In this document: positions 33,890-43,792 of the stretch, piece by piece
Numbering within the stretch: position 1 is the stretch's first letter
Layout: each line of letters opens with the position of its first letter
NCBI GenBank assembly: GCA_018398585.1
Contig: JAGTTD010000021.1
Location: 828,501 to 892,500 of the forward strand
Length of the DNA stretch: 64,000 nucleotides
Direction of reading: 5' to 3'
Source of the DNA: Simmondsia chinensis
Taxonomy: Eukaryota > Streptophyta > Magnoliopsida > Caryophyllales > Simmondsiaceae
Notes under the pieces: model-generated
What the model was told of the DNA's origin: nothing
The model's database searches: none
The model's input: the letters and a program-made list of their open reading frames with translations, nothing else
Position numbers and translations under genes: made by a program

Positions 33890-34335
33890 CATTTTTCGGT
33901 TACGGTTAACTGGCTAACCGAACCGAATTACTGATTTATCTAAAGTCGGTTAACCATTCTTTTCGGTTACAGTAACTGTCAAGGAATCATCTATCCCAAA
34001 AGCTTAAGATGATGGGTGAAGGTCCAGGATTGGTTTTATACTCTAACATGCCCCCTCACGCAAATGCCCGTTTGGGCTTGAAGCGTGGATAATGCACAGG
34101 CCCACCTCTTACCTTGTGCTTAATTGTTTTAATATTGAAAGTGGGGACTGTTGAGATTCGAACTCCCGACCTCTTGGTCATCAAGGCTCTGATACCATGT
34201 CAAGGAACCATCTATCCCAAAAGCTTAAGCTGATGGGTGAAAGTCCAGGATTGGTTTTATACTCTAACAGTAACGATTAGAGATTTTTGAGTATTTTGGT
34301 TACGATTAACCAAATCAAAATACTTTTTAATACGA
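33890..34335. repeat. GGTTAACC-rich hAT-like repeat hosting a TRIM
   Basis: TCGGTTACGGTTAACTGGCT and AACCGAACCGAATTAC on the left, and GGTTACGATTAACCAAATC on the right, belong to one repeat family seen again at 47830-47990. The TRIM at 33977-34269 interrupts it. Confidence 0.55.
33977..34269 (-). mobile_element. TRIM, 293 bp, complete reference copy
   Basis: The LTRs are 72 bp each (33977-34048 and 34198-34269), nearly identical, with TG..CA ends (TGTTAGAG to CCTTGACA on the minus strand). The internal region is 149 bp. The primer site TGGTATCAGAGCC, complementary to initiator-methionine tRNA, follows the LTR with no gap, and the polypurine tract GTGAGGGGGCA precedes the other LTR. A perfect 5-bp target duplication GTAAC is at 33972-33976 and 34270-34274. 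No coding capacity; it must use enzymes from another LTR element. Confidence 0.96.
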
Positions 34336-34697
34336 TTAATCGAACCATGAATACCTCGAGATCTATCTATGTATAGACATAAACTTGCATGTGAATCATG
34401 AGGGGGGTATTAATAAATCAATGTTGTTTTCCATAATAACCATTTCAAGCATTCAATGTCAAAGTGCACACTTATCATGGATGCCCACTTTTTGACATTT
34501 GTGGTCATGATGCATCATGATATTGATTTTTTTCCAACGAGAAACCCGATAACCCGATAAATTCAGGCCGATGCAGCAATCGACATACCACATAAGTCAT
34601 TTAACCGAAGGATTTCTTCGGGAAAGATTCAATGGGGGAGTCGAACTCCAAACCTTTTGGCCTAAAACAATACTCTATCCCCTCACTTACCTCCTAC

Positions 34698-34992
34698 AGT
34701 TAGAGTATTAAAACTCTTCCTGAACCTTCATCCATCAGCTTAAGCTTTTGGAAAAGGTGGTTCCTTAACACGGTATCAGAGTCTTATTGACCAAGAGGTC
34801 ACGAGTTTGAATCTCAGTAACCCCCACTTTCAATATTAAAACATATTAAGTACAAGGTATGAGGTGGGCATGTGTATTATCCACACTTCAAGCCCAATTG
34901 GCACTCGCGTGAGAGGGTATGTTAGAGTATAAAACTATTCCTAGAGCCTTTATCCATCAGTTTAAGCTTTTGAAAAAGATGATTCCGTAACA
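34698..34992 (+). mobile_element. TRIM, 295 bp, complete, plus strand
   Basis: The left LTR starts AGTTAGAG (first base mutated), and the second LTR starts TGTTAGAG near 34920 and ends CGTAACA at 34992. The primer site GGTATCAGAGTC directly follows the left LTR. A perfect 5-bp target duplication CCTAC is at 34693-34697 and 34993-34997. Confidence 0.93.
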
Positions 34993-34997
34993 CCTAC

Positions 34998-35436
34998 CGC
35001 TGAGGCAAGACCTGGGTAAAGTTAGACATTTCCGGCTATTTATGTTAAAGGTTCATGTTTTTTGCCCACTGTGTAAATTTAATACCTGTACAAGTGATAT
35101 TGTATCAATTTGGTCCTCAGTAAAACTTATGTTAAGTTGCTGCCAAAAATTTCTAATGGTCTGGCCACGAGTAATTGAGTTAAATTGAGTCAACGGGCAG
35201 ATTTATAGTGGGTTGCTTGTATGTAACGTGATTCGGCTGTTAGAAGTTAAGTCACAAAAATGTTATGAGAAACAGATACTTAGAAACTAGTTTGTCGCTA
35301 ACAACAAACTCTTCTCTAGTCATAGCATTTTCATGCGTCCCCTTCTCGTGTCGTGTAGTATTACTCTTATGAAGGACTACACATATGAGTCTAGTAAAAA
35401 TCTCGCCTTATAATTACAACAAAGAAGAAATTAACA
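34998..35436. other. Intergenic DNA with MITE-like remnant
   Basis: CTGTACAAGTGATATTGTAT and CAATTTGGTCCTCAG near 35085-35120 resemble one arm of the MITE at 39405-39732. No gene. Confidence 0.35.
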
Positions 35437-35640
35437 TATTTTTTTCGATAAATTGCGACAAAGTCGCTAAACAAGCCAGCCACTGGCTAGGCGAGGCCTG
35501 AGTCTGACCGCAACAACACGGAGACCAAAAAGCTAACATAAAATAAGAAAACAGGACCAAAGCACTCTCTTCAAAACACGACACAGCAACAACCAAGTAC
35601 AGGACCAAAAAAGACACGAGGATAAGAAACAACGGCGATT
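35437..35640 (-). mobile_element. LINE 3'-end fragment
   Basis: Plus-strand TTTTTTTCGATAAATTGCGA, then CAAAGTCGCTAAACAAGCC, is the complement of a rearranged LINE 3' signature, followed by complement of the T-rich 3'UTR. Confidence 0.65.
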
Positions 35641-36469
35641 AGTTTTAGAATGAAAATTCACATGGATTTATATGTGATTTCATGTGTGCCAAATTTTTAC
35701 AGGTCCGGCTCAAGGTTCGATAAAATTTAACAGATATATTGATTTAGCAACAAAAATTAATTTAATTTTCGTATAAATTAAAGTCCCTATATAAAATAAT
35801 ATGAGTAGGACTAGTCGATGTTTATCACCAGCAAAAGTAACACTACTCCCTTTATTTTACTTTTCTTCTCAAATTATAAATTCTCGAAAATTGCGCTACT
35901 TTTTTAGGCCTCGTTTTATTGTCACATGAACTGAATTTTCATGAAAAGTTGTATTTTTCAAAAATTTAATTTTTATGTCAACTTCCCATAAAATAGGTAC
36001 AAAGTGTTTGGTATCGGGATAGGAAATATAACTTCCTCGAGAGGATAGTTAAAAACAAAAGAATTAAAACTTACCTTGGAGTTAGGTAAGTTATTTCCTG
36101 TGTTTTAAAGTAATTATATATTGTTAAACAATTTCTACTTCTCGCATTTTGTCAATTTTTTGCACAAACAAACAAGAACCTAAATACTTACTTCCCCGAA
36201 ATTTTTCCTTCTTGCTAATCAAGTAAGACCTTAAACGTTTCTTGTGTTTTGAAGGAATTTTAAATTGTTAATTTTATTTTACTTTATTTTAAGATATTAT
36301 GATTTTAAATAATATAAGCTAAATGCAAATTTATTTTATGACAAATATTAATATCAAAATAAATAAATAAATTTTTAAATAAATCTAATGGCATTTGCTC
36401 CATGACGATCAATGCACGACAACATCTTAAAGGCCAATGAAATCATGGCTTTTTTCTTTTCCCAGCAAT
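35641..36469. other. AT-rich intergenic DNA, possible MITE
   Basis: AGGCCTCGTTTTATTGTCAC at 35910 and AAGTAAGACCTTAAACG near 36222 may be weak terminal repeats. Nothing else is recognised. Confidence 0.35.
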
Positions 36470-36895
36470 CGCGTCGAGTCGGGTCGACCTCAAGTCAGGT
36501 CATTTTAAAATTGGGACGATGTTGGCTCGGGTCAACCTCGGGTCGGTTCAGATTTTACTGTTGATCCATCAGTTTATTTTGATAATATATTTATTTGACC
36601 TTGAAAATAATAGCTAAAACTGCAAAATGAATGACTATAATTAGCATATGATAAGTTGGATTTCTATTTAGTCATTTCGGGTTGTAGGACGAGTCTGATT
36701 CGAGTTTTGGGTTATCATGGACCAGGTCAAACTTGGGTTGGATCAAATTCGGGCCGGGTCATTTAAGTTAAGATCGGGTCAAATCCAGGTTGGGTCATTT
36801 TCGGGTTTGGGTCCCGATAAATTTTAGAATTTTTGGGTTACAGTCGAATCGGGTATCGAGTCAAATGGGTCGAGTCACATTTTTCCAACTCTAAC
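36470..36895. repeat. GGGTCGGGTC-rich hAT-like repeat
   Basis: Dense words CGAGTCGGGTCGACC, GGCTCGGGTCAACC and TTCGGGCCGGGTCATTTAAG, ending TTTTTCCAACTCTAACC. This is the style of degenerate plant hAT subterminal repeats. No coding frame. Confidence 0.5.
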
Positions 36896-36896
36896 C

Positions 36897-38640
36897 AAAA
36901 GCAACGCATAACAGGTAGGATAACGATTAATCTGGACATGGAGAAAGCTTATGATAGAGAGGAATGAGATTTTCTTAAGAAAGTTTTTCTCCATCTTGGG
37001 TTTCGTACCAAATGGATAAGATGGATTGTGAAATGTGTGATTATAGTCTCCTACTCGCTTTTAATTAACAATGAACCTACTAACTGGTTCAAACCGTCGA
37101 GAGGGCCTTGTCAGGGTGACCCACTTTCTCCGAATCTTTTTACTATTTGTATGGATGTTCTAGTTATGTGAATACAGAGGTATTGATACGAGAAATGAAG
37201 GCATGAGAGTTAGATCATCCGCTCGGCTTCTACTATCTTGTGCCTTCTTTTGGCATATGATAGTCGTTTATTCTGCAAGGCTTTGATTGAAGCATGTCCA
37301 ACATAATCTTTTCAAAGGATGTCCCAATTGGTAATTGGCATCCCAGTAGGTTTCGTTGGCATATTACTTCATATGGAGAATTTTCAGTGAAGTTTGCAAT
37401 TTTGCTTGTCCGTAACATTCCATGGCAAGAATGAAACCAGTGACATAAAAATGGATTTGGAAGTTAAATACTGCCCCAAAAAAACCAATATTTTGGTTTG
37501 GCGACTTTTCTTTCGGGCATTGTTTACTTGTACCCAACTGGGGGCTAAAGGCATACAGATGCAACCATGGTATTCATTTTTCCATGCCTAGGAAGAAAGT
37601 ATCGACCATTTGTTCGTCCAATGCCGATTTAATCATCAATGTTGGAAAACGGCAATTGCGCAAGGTTGGGATAAGCAAAGACCTTTAGAAACCTCGGTGA
37701 ATCAGTGGCTCCGAGGGTCATGGAATCGGGAAGAGGCTGACAGTAAAGATCAACTGTGTACGGCTACCACCTTATTTCAAGCTTTGTGGAGGATGGTAAA
37801 ATAGGTGGTATTCCATGGACGGTGAGCAGAGCTGAGGAAATTACTTGATGAAAGTAAGAAGAAAAGGAATTCTATGACGATTGTTAGCACAAGGCGAAGG
37901 CGGTAGGGTTGTCCTATTCCCTGTTTTTGGCATTTTTGCTTGTGGTTTGTTGTTTTGAGGTTGGCCTAGATTTTGCGTTTTGTTGGATACTTTTGTTTTT
38001 GTTTTGTTTTTTTGTGGTTTTGGTTCGTGCATGGCCTTTTTTGGTTTCCCGTGGTGTTGTTTCAATTAGGTGGTGGTTTTCTATTGCTATGGTGGGTTTT
38101 TTGCCTTTCGCCCCAGTTCTGTATTATTGTGCTTTTGGGACTTGTACTTCAATTATGAAAAAAAAAAAAAGAAAAAAAAGCGAGCAGAGGTGAGGAAACT
38201 TCTTTTCAAAGAAGAAATGAAAGAGAACCAAGGGGGAATTATCGACAATTAACAATCTGGCCTTGTCAAGATCGTGGTTGGATTAAGATCAATTTTGATG
38301 GTGCCAAGATCTAGAGCGATGCAGAAAATGGTTTCATCATTTGGGATGACAGGGCTCGGTTAATATCCCATGGCTTCAGGGGATAGATAATGTGTTCGTA
38401 CTAGTAATCGACTCGATTGCAGGAAGAGATGAAATCAAGAATTGCCTAGATATAGGGGTTTCTCATCTTCGTATTGAAGGTGACAATCTCGTCCTTATAG
38501 AGTAATTCGTAAGGAGTTTAATTGTTTCTGACGTACTAGAACAATCATATTGGACATCTGGCAAATGATGCTGAGGTTTGTTCCGGTGAAAGTATGCAGG
38601 GTCGGATGAATTTTAGGGCGTCAATATGCCAGAGATTGTA
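36897..38640 (+). pseudogene. L1-type LINE pol remnant (RT, zf-RVT, RNase H)
   Basis: Broken frames give, in order: a reverse transcriptase block (NLDMEKAYDR, GPCQGDPLSPNLFTICMD); the catalytic FADD region decayed to LLLAYDSRLFC; the zinc-binding reverse transcriptase domain (KTNILVWRLFFRALFT, IDHLFVQCRF); and RNase H (WIKINFDGA and RIEGDNLVLIE). Much of the 5' part, including endonuclease and early RT, is missing, and stops are frequent. A separate LINE 3' end is inserted at 37846-38181 between the zinc domain and RNase H. An old pseudogene copy. Confidence 0.85.
37846..38181 (+). mobile_element. LINE 3' end nested in LINE pol remnant
   Basis: A 22-bp target duplication with two or three mismatches, sharing GAGCAGAG and TGAGGAAA words, is at 37824-37845 and 38182-38203. 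The insert ends in an A-rich tail at 38157-38179. Its T-rich body is a LINE 3'UTR. Confidence 0.82.
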
Positions 38641-38809
38641 GTTTCTAAAGTCTCTATTGTTAATATAGATAAATTTTATTATTAAAATTTTTATAATTTG
38701 TAACGTTAGTACTGTGTTACTAAGATAATTGTTAATATATCAGAAGAGCCTTATTTGTAACGTCCAAACCTTATTTTTAATGTCGGCTTGGAGCCCTAAA
38801 ATCGATAGG

Positions 38810-39045
38810 CAAGCCACATTCCTAGTGCCTCAAGGGTTCTCGCCTAAGTAGGGTCTAAGGGAGTAGATGTACGCAGCCTTCCTCCTCCAGGATACCCTGA
38901 AGGGAGGCTATTTTTTAGAACCCCCAACCTGAGGGATGCAACACGAAGGCTTTCCAGGAGGTCACCCATTTTGGTACTACTCTCGCCCAAGCACGTTTAA
39001 CTTCAAATTTCTAATGGGATCCGATACTTGCGTGTAGGTATTCTC
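38810..39045 (-). mobile_element. 5S rRNA-headed SINE (copy 10)
   Basis: Plus-strand GGAGGTCACCCATTTTGGTA and CGCCCAAGCACGTTTAACTT are complements of 5S boxes C and A. A 17-bp target duplication (GCCCTAAAATCGATAGG and GCCCTGAAAACGATAGG) is at 38793-38809 and 39046-39062. Confidence 0.9.
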
Positions 39046-39062
39046 GCCCTGAAAACGATAGG

Positions 39063-39256
39063 ACCGGGCCTAAAAGTTGCTTTTTTTTTTCCCGGTTTAA
39101 TGGTGTTGTGGTGTCTTTTCCAATTATGTTTTTTTTTCTTTTCCCTGTTTGTTTTGGCTTTTTTTGTAGCCACTATTGTTTACGGGTTGGCTCAAGACTC
39201 GCTCTATCGAGTTGCCTGCTTGTACTTCGGCTATGCCGTTAATTATCAAAAAAAAA
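39063..39256 (+). mobile_element. LINE 3' end
   Basis: It contains CAAGACTCGCTCTATCGAG and ends TCGGCTATGCCGTTAATTAT plus an A-run. It starts directly after the SINE target duplication, so the two insertions abut. Its 3' hairpin shows a compensatory base pair. Confidence 0.85.
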
Positions 39257-39404
39257 TGTGGTGTATATGATAGATGTTATTTATTTTTTATTTTTTTAGT
39301 TATTTTGAAGTGGAACAGTGGTCATAGAATAAAGATGTGAGTATATTCCTAACATTAGAATATCTTCCTAGCTTATTGAGATATGTGGTGCAAAATTGTT
39401 ATTA

Positions 39405-39732
39405 GGACTATTTATGTCAATGATCTATGTACTTTATTTATTGTGTTAATTTAGTTCTTATAATTTTTAATTGTGTCAATTTAGTCCGTGAACAATCCAA
39501 AATGTATCAATTTGATCCTAAAAGAAAATTTAATGTTTAGTTTCTAATGAAATTTTTAATAGTTTGGCCACAAATTAGGTTAAATTGAGTACATGGATAA
39601 ATTTATAATAAGTTACTTACATTTAACATAATTTTTTCGTTTAAAATTACAACATTAGCTTAATTTAAATTTGACCGAATGACTAAATTGACACAATAGG
39701 TAAAGCACAGAGACCTTTGACGTAAATAACCT
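39405..39732. mobile_element. Mutator-like MITE, 328 bp
   Basis: The terminal repeats GGACTATTTATGTCAA and (complement) AGGTTATTTACGTCAA bound it. A perfect 9-bp target duplication TTGTTATTA is at 39396-39404 and 39733-39741. The inner words TGTGTCAATTTAGTC are repeated in the single-arm remnants at 4.0, 35.1, 46.4 and 63.4 kb. Confidence 0.9.
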
Positions 39733-39794
39733 TTGTTATTATCAACAATTTGTGAACTTTAATTTATGCCAATTATGAGCAATAATCCATTCTT

Positions 39795-40060
39795 TTTCCC
39801 CGTTAATTAGCGACAGAGTCGCGGTACAGAGCAGAAAATTCTACCAATCGAGCCCCAAGTCAACCTGAAAAAGAACGGGGATCAAAACAACAAAATTATA
39901 CAAACAGGAAGACAAGCAAAACACAATAAGCGTCAAACACCACTAGGCAAGACACAGAAACATAACCAACCAAAAGACAGGAAACTAAAAACAACGAAAT
40001 CATAAATCTATTAAAATAAGGCACTCAGCAAAAGCGCATCAAAACCGTCAAAAAAAAAAT
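39795..40060 (-). mobile_element. LINE 3'-end fragment
   Basis: Plus-strand CCCCGTTAATTAGCGACAGA, then GTCGCGGTACAGAGC and CAATCGAGCCCCAAGTC, is the complement of the 3' signature, with about 200 bp of 3'UTR. Confidence 0.8.
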
Positions 40061-40144
40061 TTTTGCCTGCTTACATTGAAGGGCAATACATTTGATAAAA
40101 ATATTAAATATACATAATATTTATCATATACACATTAAAAGAAT

Positions 40145-40870
40145 GGATTTTTGCTCGGTTCAATCATAATACATAAATTACAGGATCAGGTTAATTTTAG
40201 GTCAGTTACAGAGAGGTATCTCCTTTATATCTGTACCTATCACCCAATTTATACCGATACCCGTCTTATTACCGGTCATGGGTATGAAATAGATACACAT
40301 ACCTATCCTTGCGGGTACAACTTCATATTTATACCTGCCCTATTACTTACTGGTATCCATTGGGTTTTCAATGCCTGCCCCACACCCACCTATGTAGGTA
40401 CCGAACTATTATCCATACCAGCCAATATCAGTTATTTTTTAGGACAAAATTATATTTCAGAATCTAATTATATTTTGCTCTAATATTTGACACAAAATTA
40501 AGTAATTAAACTGAAGCTATAATTTTCTTATTTTTACAAACTAAAATGCAAATTGGGGTGAGTATGAGATGGGTATAGACGGGTATGAGACGAGGTGGGG
40601 CGGGTACAACGTCAATACCTGTTCCAGCCCCATACCCGTGGCGAGTATTGTAATGTATGCGCTATTCATACCTGTCACCTGCCTCACTTGTATCCTTACC
40701 CTATTAATTAGTTAATATTATATTTTAGAATCTGATTATATTCTGCTCTAATATTTGACAGAAAATTAACTATATTTTTCTTTGTTTTAAAAAATTAAAA
40801 TGTAAATTGGCGTGGGTATGAAATGGGTATGACAGGTAAGCAATAGAGCAGGGCGGATACAACATCATGC
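40145..40870. repeat. hAT-like GGGTAC repeat region
   Basis: It holds repeated ACCCGTCTTATTACCGG, GGGTATGAGACGAGGTGGGG and CATACCCGTGGCGAG words. Two similar 100-bp blocks (TATATTTCAGAATCTAATTA near 40450 and TATATTTTAGAATCTGATTA near 40717) show an internal duplication. The open frame across 40151-40483 has no recognised motif. Confidence 0.5.
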
Positions 40871-41145
40871 CTAAGACCTCTCCTGACATTTTCAAGGCTC
40901 CAAATAAATGTGTCAAATTGGGCCTTTCGTATATAATAAATTTTCTCATAAAAACATAATACTAAGACAGTAAATTATAAAAATTCAATCATAGATCTCA
41001 TCAGTATTAACAATTAAAACTTTACAAATACGACCTTGAAATTTAAGGTTCCTAAAATTCGATGGTCTTAACGGTTGCTTAGGATTATGTTTGGCTTTGA
41101 TCATACCCGTACCCAACCCATACTCGTAACAGGTACTATAATATA
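40871..41145. other. Intergenic DNA, nothing recognised
   Basis: AT-rich. The last 50 bases (CCCGTACCCAACCCATACTC) belong to a GGGTAC-type repeat that continues after the TRIM at 41412. Confidence 0.35.
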
Positions 41146-41411
41146 TGTTAAAATATAAAAGTATTTCTGAGCCCTCACCCATCAGCTTAAACTTTTGGGA
41201 CAGTTGGTTCCTTGATATGGTGTCATAGCCTTATTGACCGAAAGGTCATAAGTTCGAATCTCAACAGCCTCCATTTATGAAAACAATTTAAGCACAAGGT
41301 ATAAGGTGGATCTGTGCACTATCCACACTTCAAGCCCAATTGACATTCGCATGAGAGGACATGGGCTTTCACTCATGAGCTTAAACTTTTGAGATAAATA
41401 ATTCCTTAATA
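41146..41411 (+). mobile_element. TRIM with truncated 3' LTR
   Basis: The left LTR, 72 bp (41146-41217), starts TGTTAAAA and ends CCTTGATA. The primer site is mutated (TGGTGTCATAGCC). The right LTR lacks its first 20 bases or so. The target duplication is masked by ATATAT sequence on both sides. Confidence 0.82.
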
Positions 41412-41454
41412 TATGTACTTGATCTGCACTCGCTAAATATATCATATTTATACC

Positions 41455-41530
41455 CATGGGTGGACTCAGGTCTCGCTTGGTCGAGTAACTTATTTTATTT
41501 GTAATTTTGTCCCTAATTATCGAAAAAAAA
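41455..41530 (+). mobile_element. Very short LINE 3' end
   Basis: TCAGGTCTCGCTTGGTCGAG, then TTTGTCCCTAATTATCGAAA. Only about 75 bp of 3' end survive or were ever inserted. Confidence 0.75.
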
Positions 41531-41641
41531 CCCACAGATAACAAGTTTTATCCGCGGAGATGTGAGAAGGCGACAGAATCATGTTGTGTGCTCACATATA
41601 TTTGCATATATCTAGTGTATGTCCTATTAATTTTTTAATAG

Positions 41642-42425
41642 GGTCTCCCCACCGCTCAATAATTGGACCGCTTTTCGGGTTTAAAATCAATTACAATTTG
41701 TTCATGTTTGTTATAGGGTTCGATAAGCCTAAAGAATCGAGTTCAAGCAGGGAGTGCTTGACTTGTTATTTTTATTTTATTTTTTTGATAATTAGCGGCA
41801 AAACAGCGAACTCGGCAAAAACGAGCCCCTGAAAATCCCGAAACCGGGAGACCTACAGAACAGACCCAAAAGAAAAAACAGGGAGACAACAACAAGAAAC
41901 ATGCGCAACCAAACCAAAAACAGAACAACCACGACCACCAAAACATGAGAAGGAGACAAAAACAAAAAAAGACAGGACGACGGAAGACGCTGAAGCAAAG
42001 CTACCCAAAAGGCCACCTGGCTGGAACTCAGCTGAAGAAAATTCAGTCAAACAAAACACGGGAAAGAGGAGCTGGACTAAAACCTCACCCCAAAACCAAC
42101 CACCTCGCAAACAATTTAATAAAAATTCGTTAATTAAGGGCTTGTTAACAGTTAATATTAGTTCGAAAGTGGTTTGATAATAGTTTGATAGTAACTCGAA
42201 TAGCTCAGCTTGATAGCAAGTTTTGACTCGAAAACCAACTCGACTCCAAGCCAAGTATCGAAAACACTAAAATCTTATCACATTGAGCTCAAACAAAGAC
42301 TCAAAAACTCGATAAGAACCCAACTCGAGCTCGAACTCAAACTCAAACTTGAACATCGGGCACTCGACTCGGCTCGACTCGAGTCAGCTCATTTGCCTCC
42401 GGTCTTTCCACCGCTCAATAATTGG
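41642..42425. repeat. Composite insertion flanked by a 25-bp direct repeat
   Basis: A 25-bp word ending ACCGCTCAATAATTGG stands at 41642-41666 and 42401-42425 (two mismatches). Between them are a CGAGC-type hAT-like repeat and, inside that, a LINE. The right copy of the repeat adjoins the DUF1677 promoter. Confidence 0.65.
41785..42120 (-). mobile_element. LINE 3'UTR, long copy
   Basis: Plus-strand TTTTTTTGATAATTAGCGGC, then GAACTCGGCAAAAACGAGCC, opens the complement of the 3' signature. About 300 bp of purine-rich 3'UTR complement follow. It splits the CGAGC repeat. It makes several long but meaningless open frames. Confidence 0.8.
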
Positions 42426-42439
42426 CCTCTCTCTCCCCA

Positions 42440-42767
42440 TCCCTCTACAAAAGGCCACAACCCCTCATTCCCTTCTTCCCCCTTTCCCCCCACTCTCTCT
42501 CTCTCTCTCTCTAGTGGAGAATTTCTTTAAACAAGAAAAATTCTCTGAATTTGCATAAAAATTAGATCCTCGAATTGATTGATTGATTGATTGAGCAAAG
42601 AACAAATTGATTCCAAGCGAATTGTTCTTGTGAGAGTGATTGCAAAGAAAGTTTTAAACCATAAGAAATGAGGAAAGTGTTTGAATTGTTTGTTTACGAA
42701 GAGGAGGAAGTTGAAGGAGAGTGGGAGAAAGAGAAAGAATCTTCACTCTTACCTTCTTCGAATTAAG
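42440..42767 (+). promoter_or_regulatory. DUF1677 gene: promoter, 5'UTR exon and uORF
   Basis: CTACAAAAGG near 42445 is TATA-like, followed by a CT microsatellite (42493-42512) typical of plant leaders. The leader exon ends at the donor AAG|GTAATT at 42767, joined to the acceptor ATACAG at 43790. It holds an upstream frame, ATG 42668 to TAA 42764-42766, 32 aa (MRKVFELFVYEEEEVEG...), acidic and without a recognised motif. The TAA ends one base before the splice site, so the frame is complete within the exon. Confidence 0.55.
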
Positions 42768-43009
42768 GTAATTTCTCGTGAATTTATTTTAAATATTATT
42801 GAAATTTTGATTTTTTTGGGTTTATTTATATTTTAAGGTTCTATTTGGTATCATTTTTTGTTGCTGTTATGTACAAAATTTATAACAAAATCATCAATTA
42901 CGGATGGGATTTTGCTTTGTTAAGTCCCGACTTGTAAAGTTGGTATATATGAGATCCACATATTATTTAAATAAGGTTTCATTCTAAACCAATTAGTATC
43001 AGGTAAAAT
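42768..43009. other. Start of DUF1677 5'UTR intron
   Basis: T-rich intron sequence with no recognised element before the SINE at 43010. Confidence 0.4.
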
Positions 43010-43715
43010 TGGGTTCATTTATCAGGTATTAATGCACCAATTCCCATTAGAACTCCGAAGTTAAGCTTGCTTGGACTAGAGTAGTACCAGGATAGGTGAC
43101 CTCCTGGGAAGTCTTCGTGTTGTCAACCCTATAAGGTTGGGATCCTCGAAAACTGCCTCTCGGCAAGGTTACAGATGCAGCGCGTGGATGGGAATCTTGG
43201 GATTAAGAGCCTCTAACCCGTTAATCATACCAAACGGTGCTGGATTAAGAGGGATCGGCTAAAGCTCGTTGGTTCTGCGAATACCTGAGCAATAACCTAA
43301 AAGAGGGGCCATGTAATTTTTATTGAACTATTTTAAAATAAAAACTATAAAGATCAACTCAAATAAAATAATTTATCAAAAGCTTCCAAAATCTATAAAC
43401 TAATGACCTATTTATAGACATATAAAACCCTACTCATAATAATAATCTAATTCTAAGAACTAATCCTAATTTTAATCAAACTCTACTACTTCTAATAATT
43501 TAACTCCAAAACCCTAAATCTAATTACATAATTCAATAAAACTAAGCACTAATAAATAAAGTCCTAATTGTACCATAGTTAAAACTTTTTTTGTCCTCTC
43601 GATTAGGTTATTCCGAGCCCTATCTGTATCAGTTATATCCTGAAGGGGTAAGGCTGCGTACATCCACCCCCGACCCCGCTTAGGCGGGAGTCCTTGAGGC
43701 ACTGGATCTGATGTC
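43010..43715 (+). mobile_element. 5S rRNA-headed SINE interrupted by an LTR-like insert
   Basis: The 5' half is at 43010-43165 (GGTTCATTTATCAGGTATTA head, 5S boxes A and C, GAAAACTGCCTCTCGGCAAG). The 3' half is at 43631-43715 (CCTGAAGGGGTAAGGCTGCG through GTCGTCGTTGTT). The 465-bp insert at 43166-43630 has inverted ends (TACAGATGC and ATCTGTA). On the minus strand it has an LTR-type TCTATAAATAGG TATA box near 43409-43420. A solo LTR is likely, but the ends are ambiguous. Confidence 0.75.
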
Positions 43716-43792
43716 GTCGTTGTTAATACTCAGAATTAAACTGAATTTCCCTTTTTTGTTAATCAATAACGGGGTTGTGAAAAAATACAGAT

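Noticed and set aside
34767..34815. tRNA gene or tRNA pseudogene
   Set aside because: There is a B-box-like word and a primer site, but no A box, acceptor stem or cloverleaf; it is part of the TRIM.
40151..40483. 110-aa open frame
   Set aside because: The sequence is GGGTAC-type hAT-like repeat with no recognisable domain.
41743..42254. Long hydrophobic open frames on the minus strand
   Set aside because: They are translations of the T/G-rich LINE 3'UTR.
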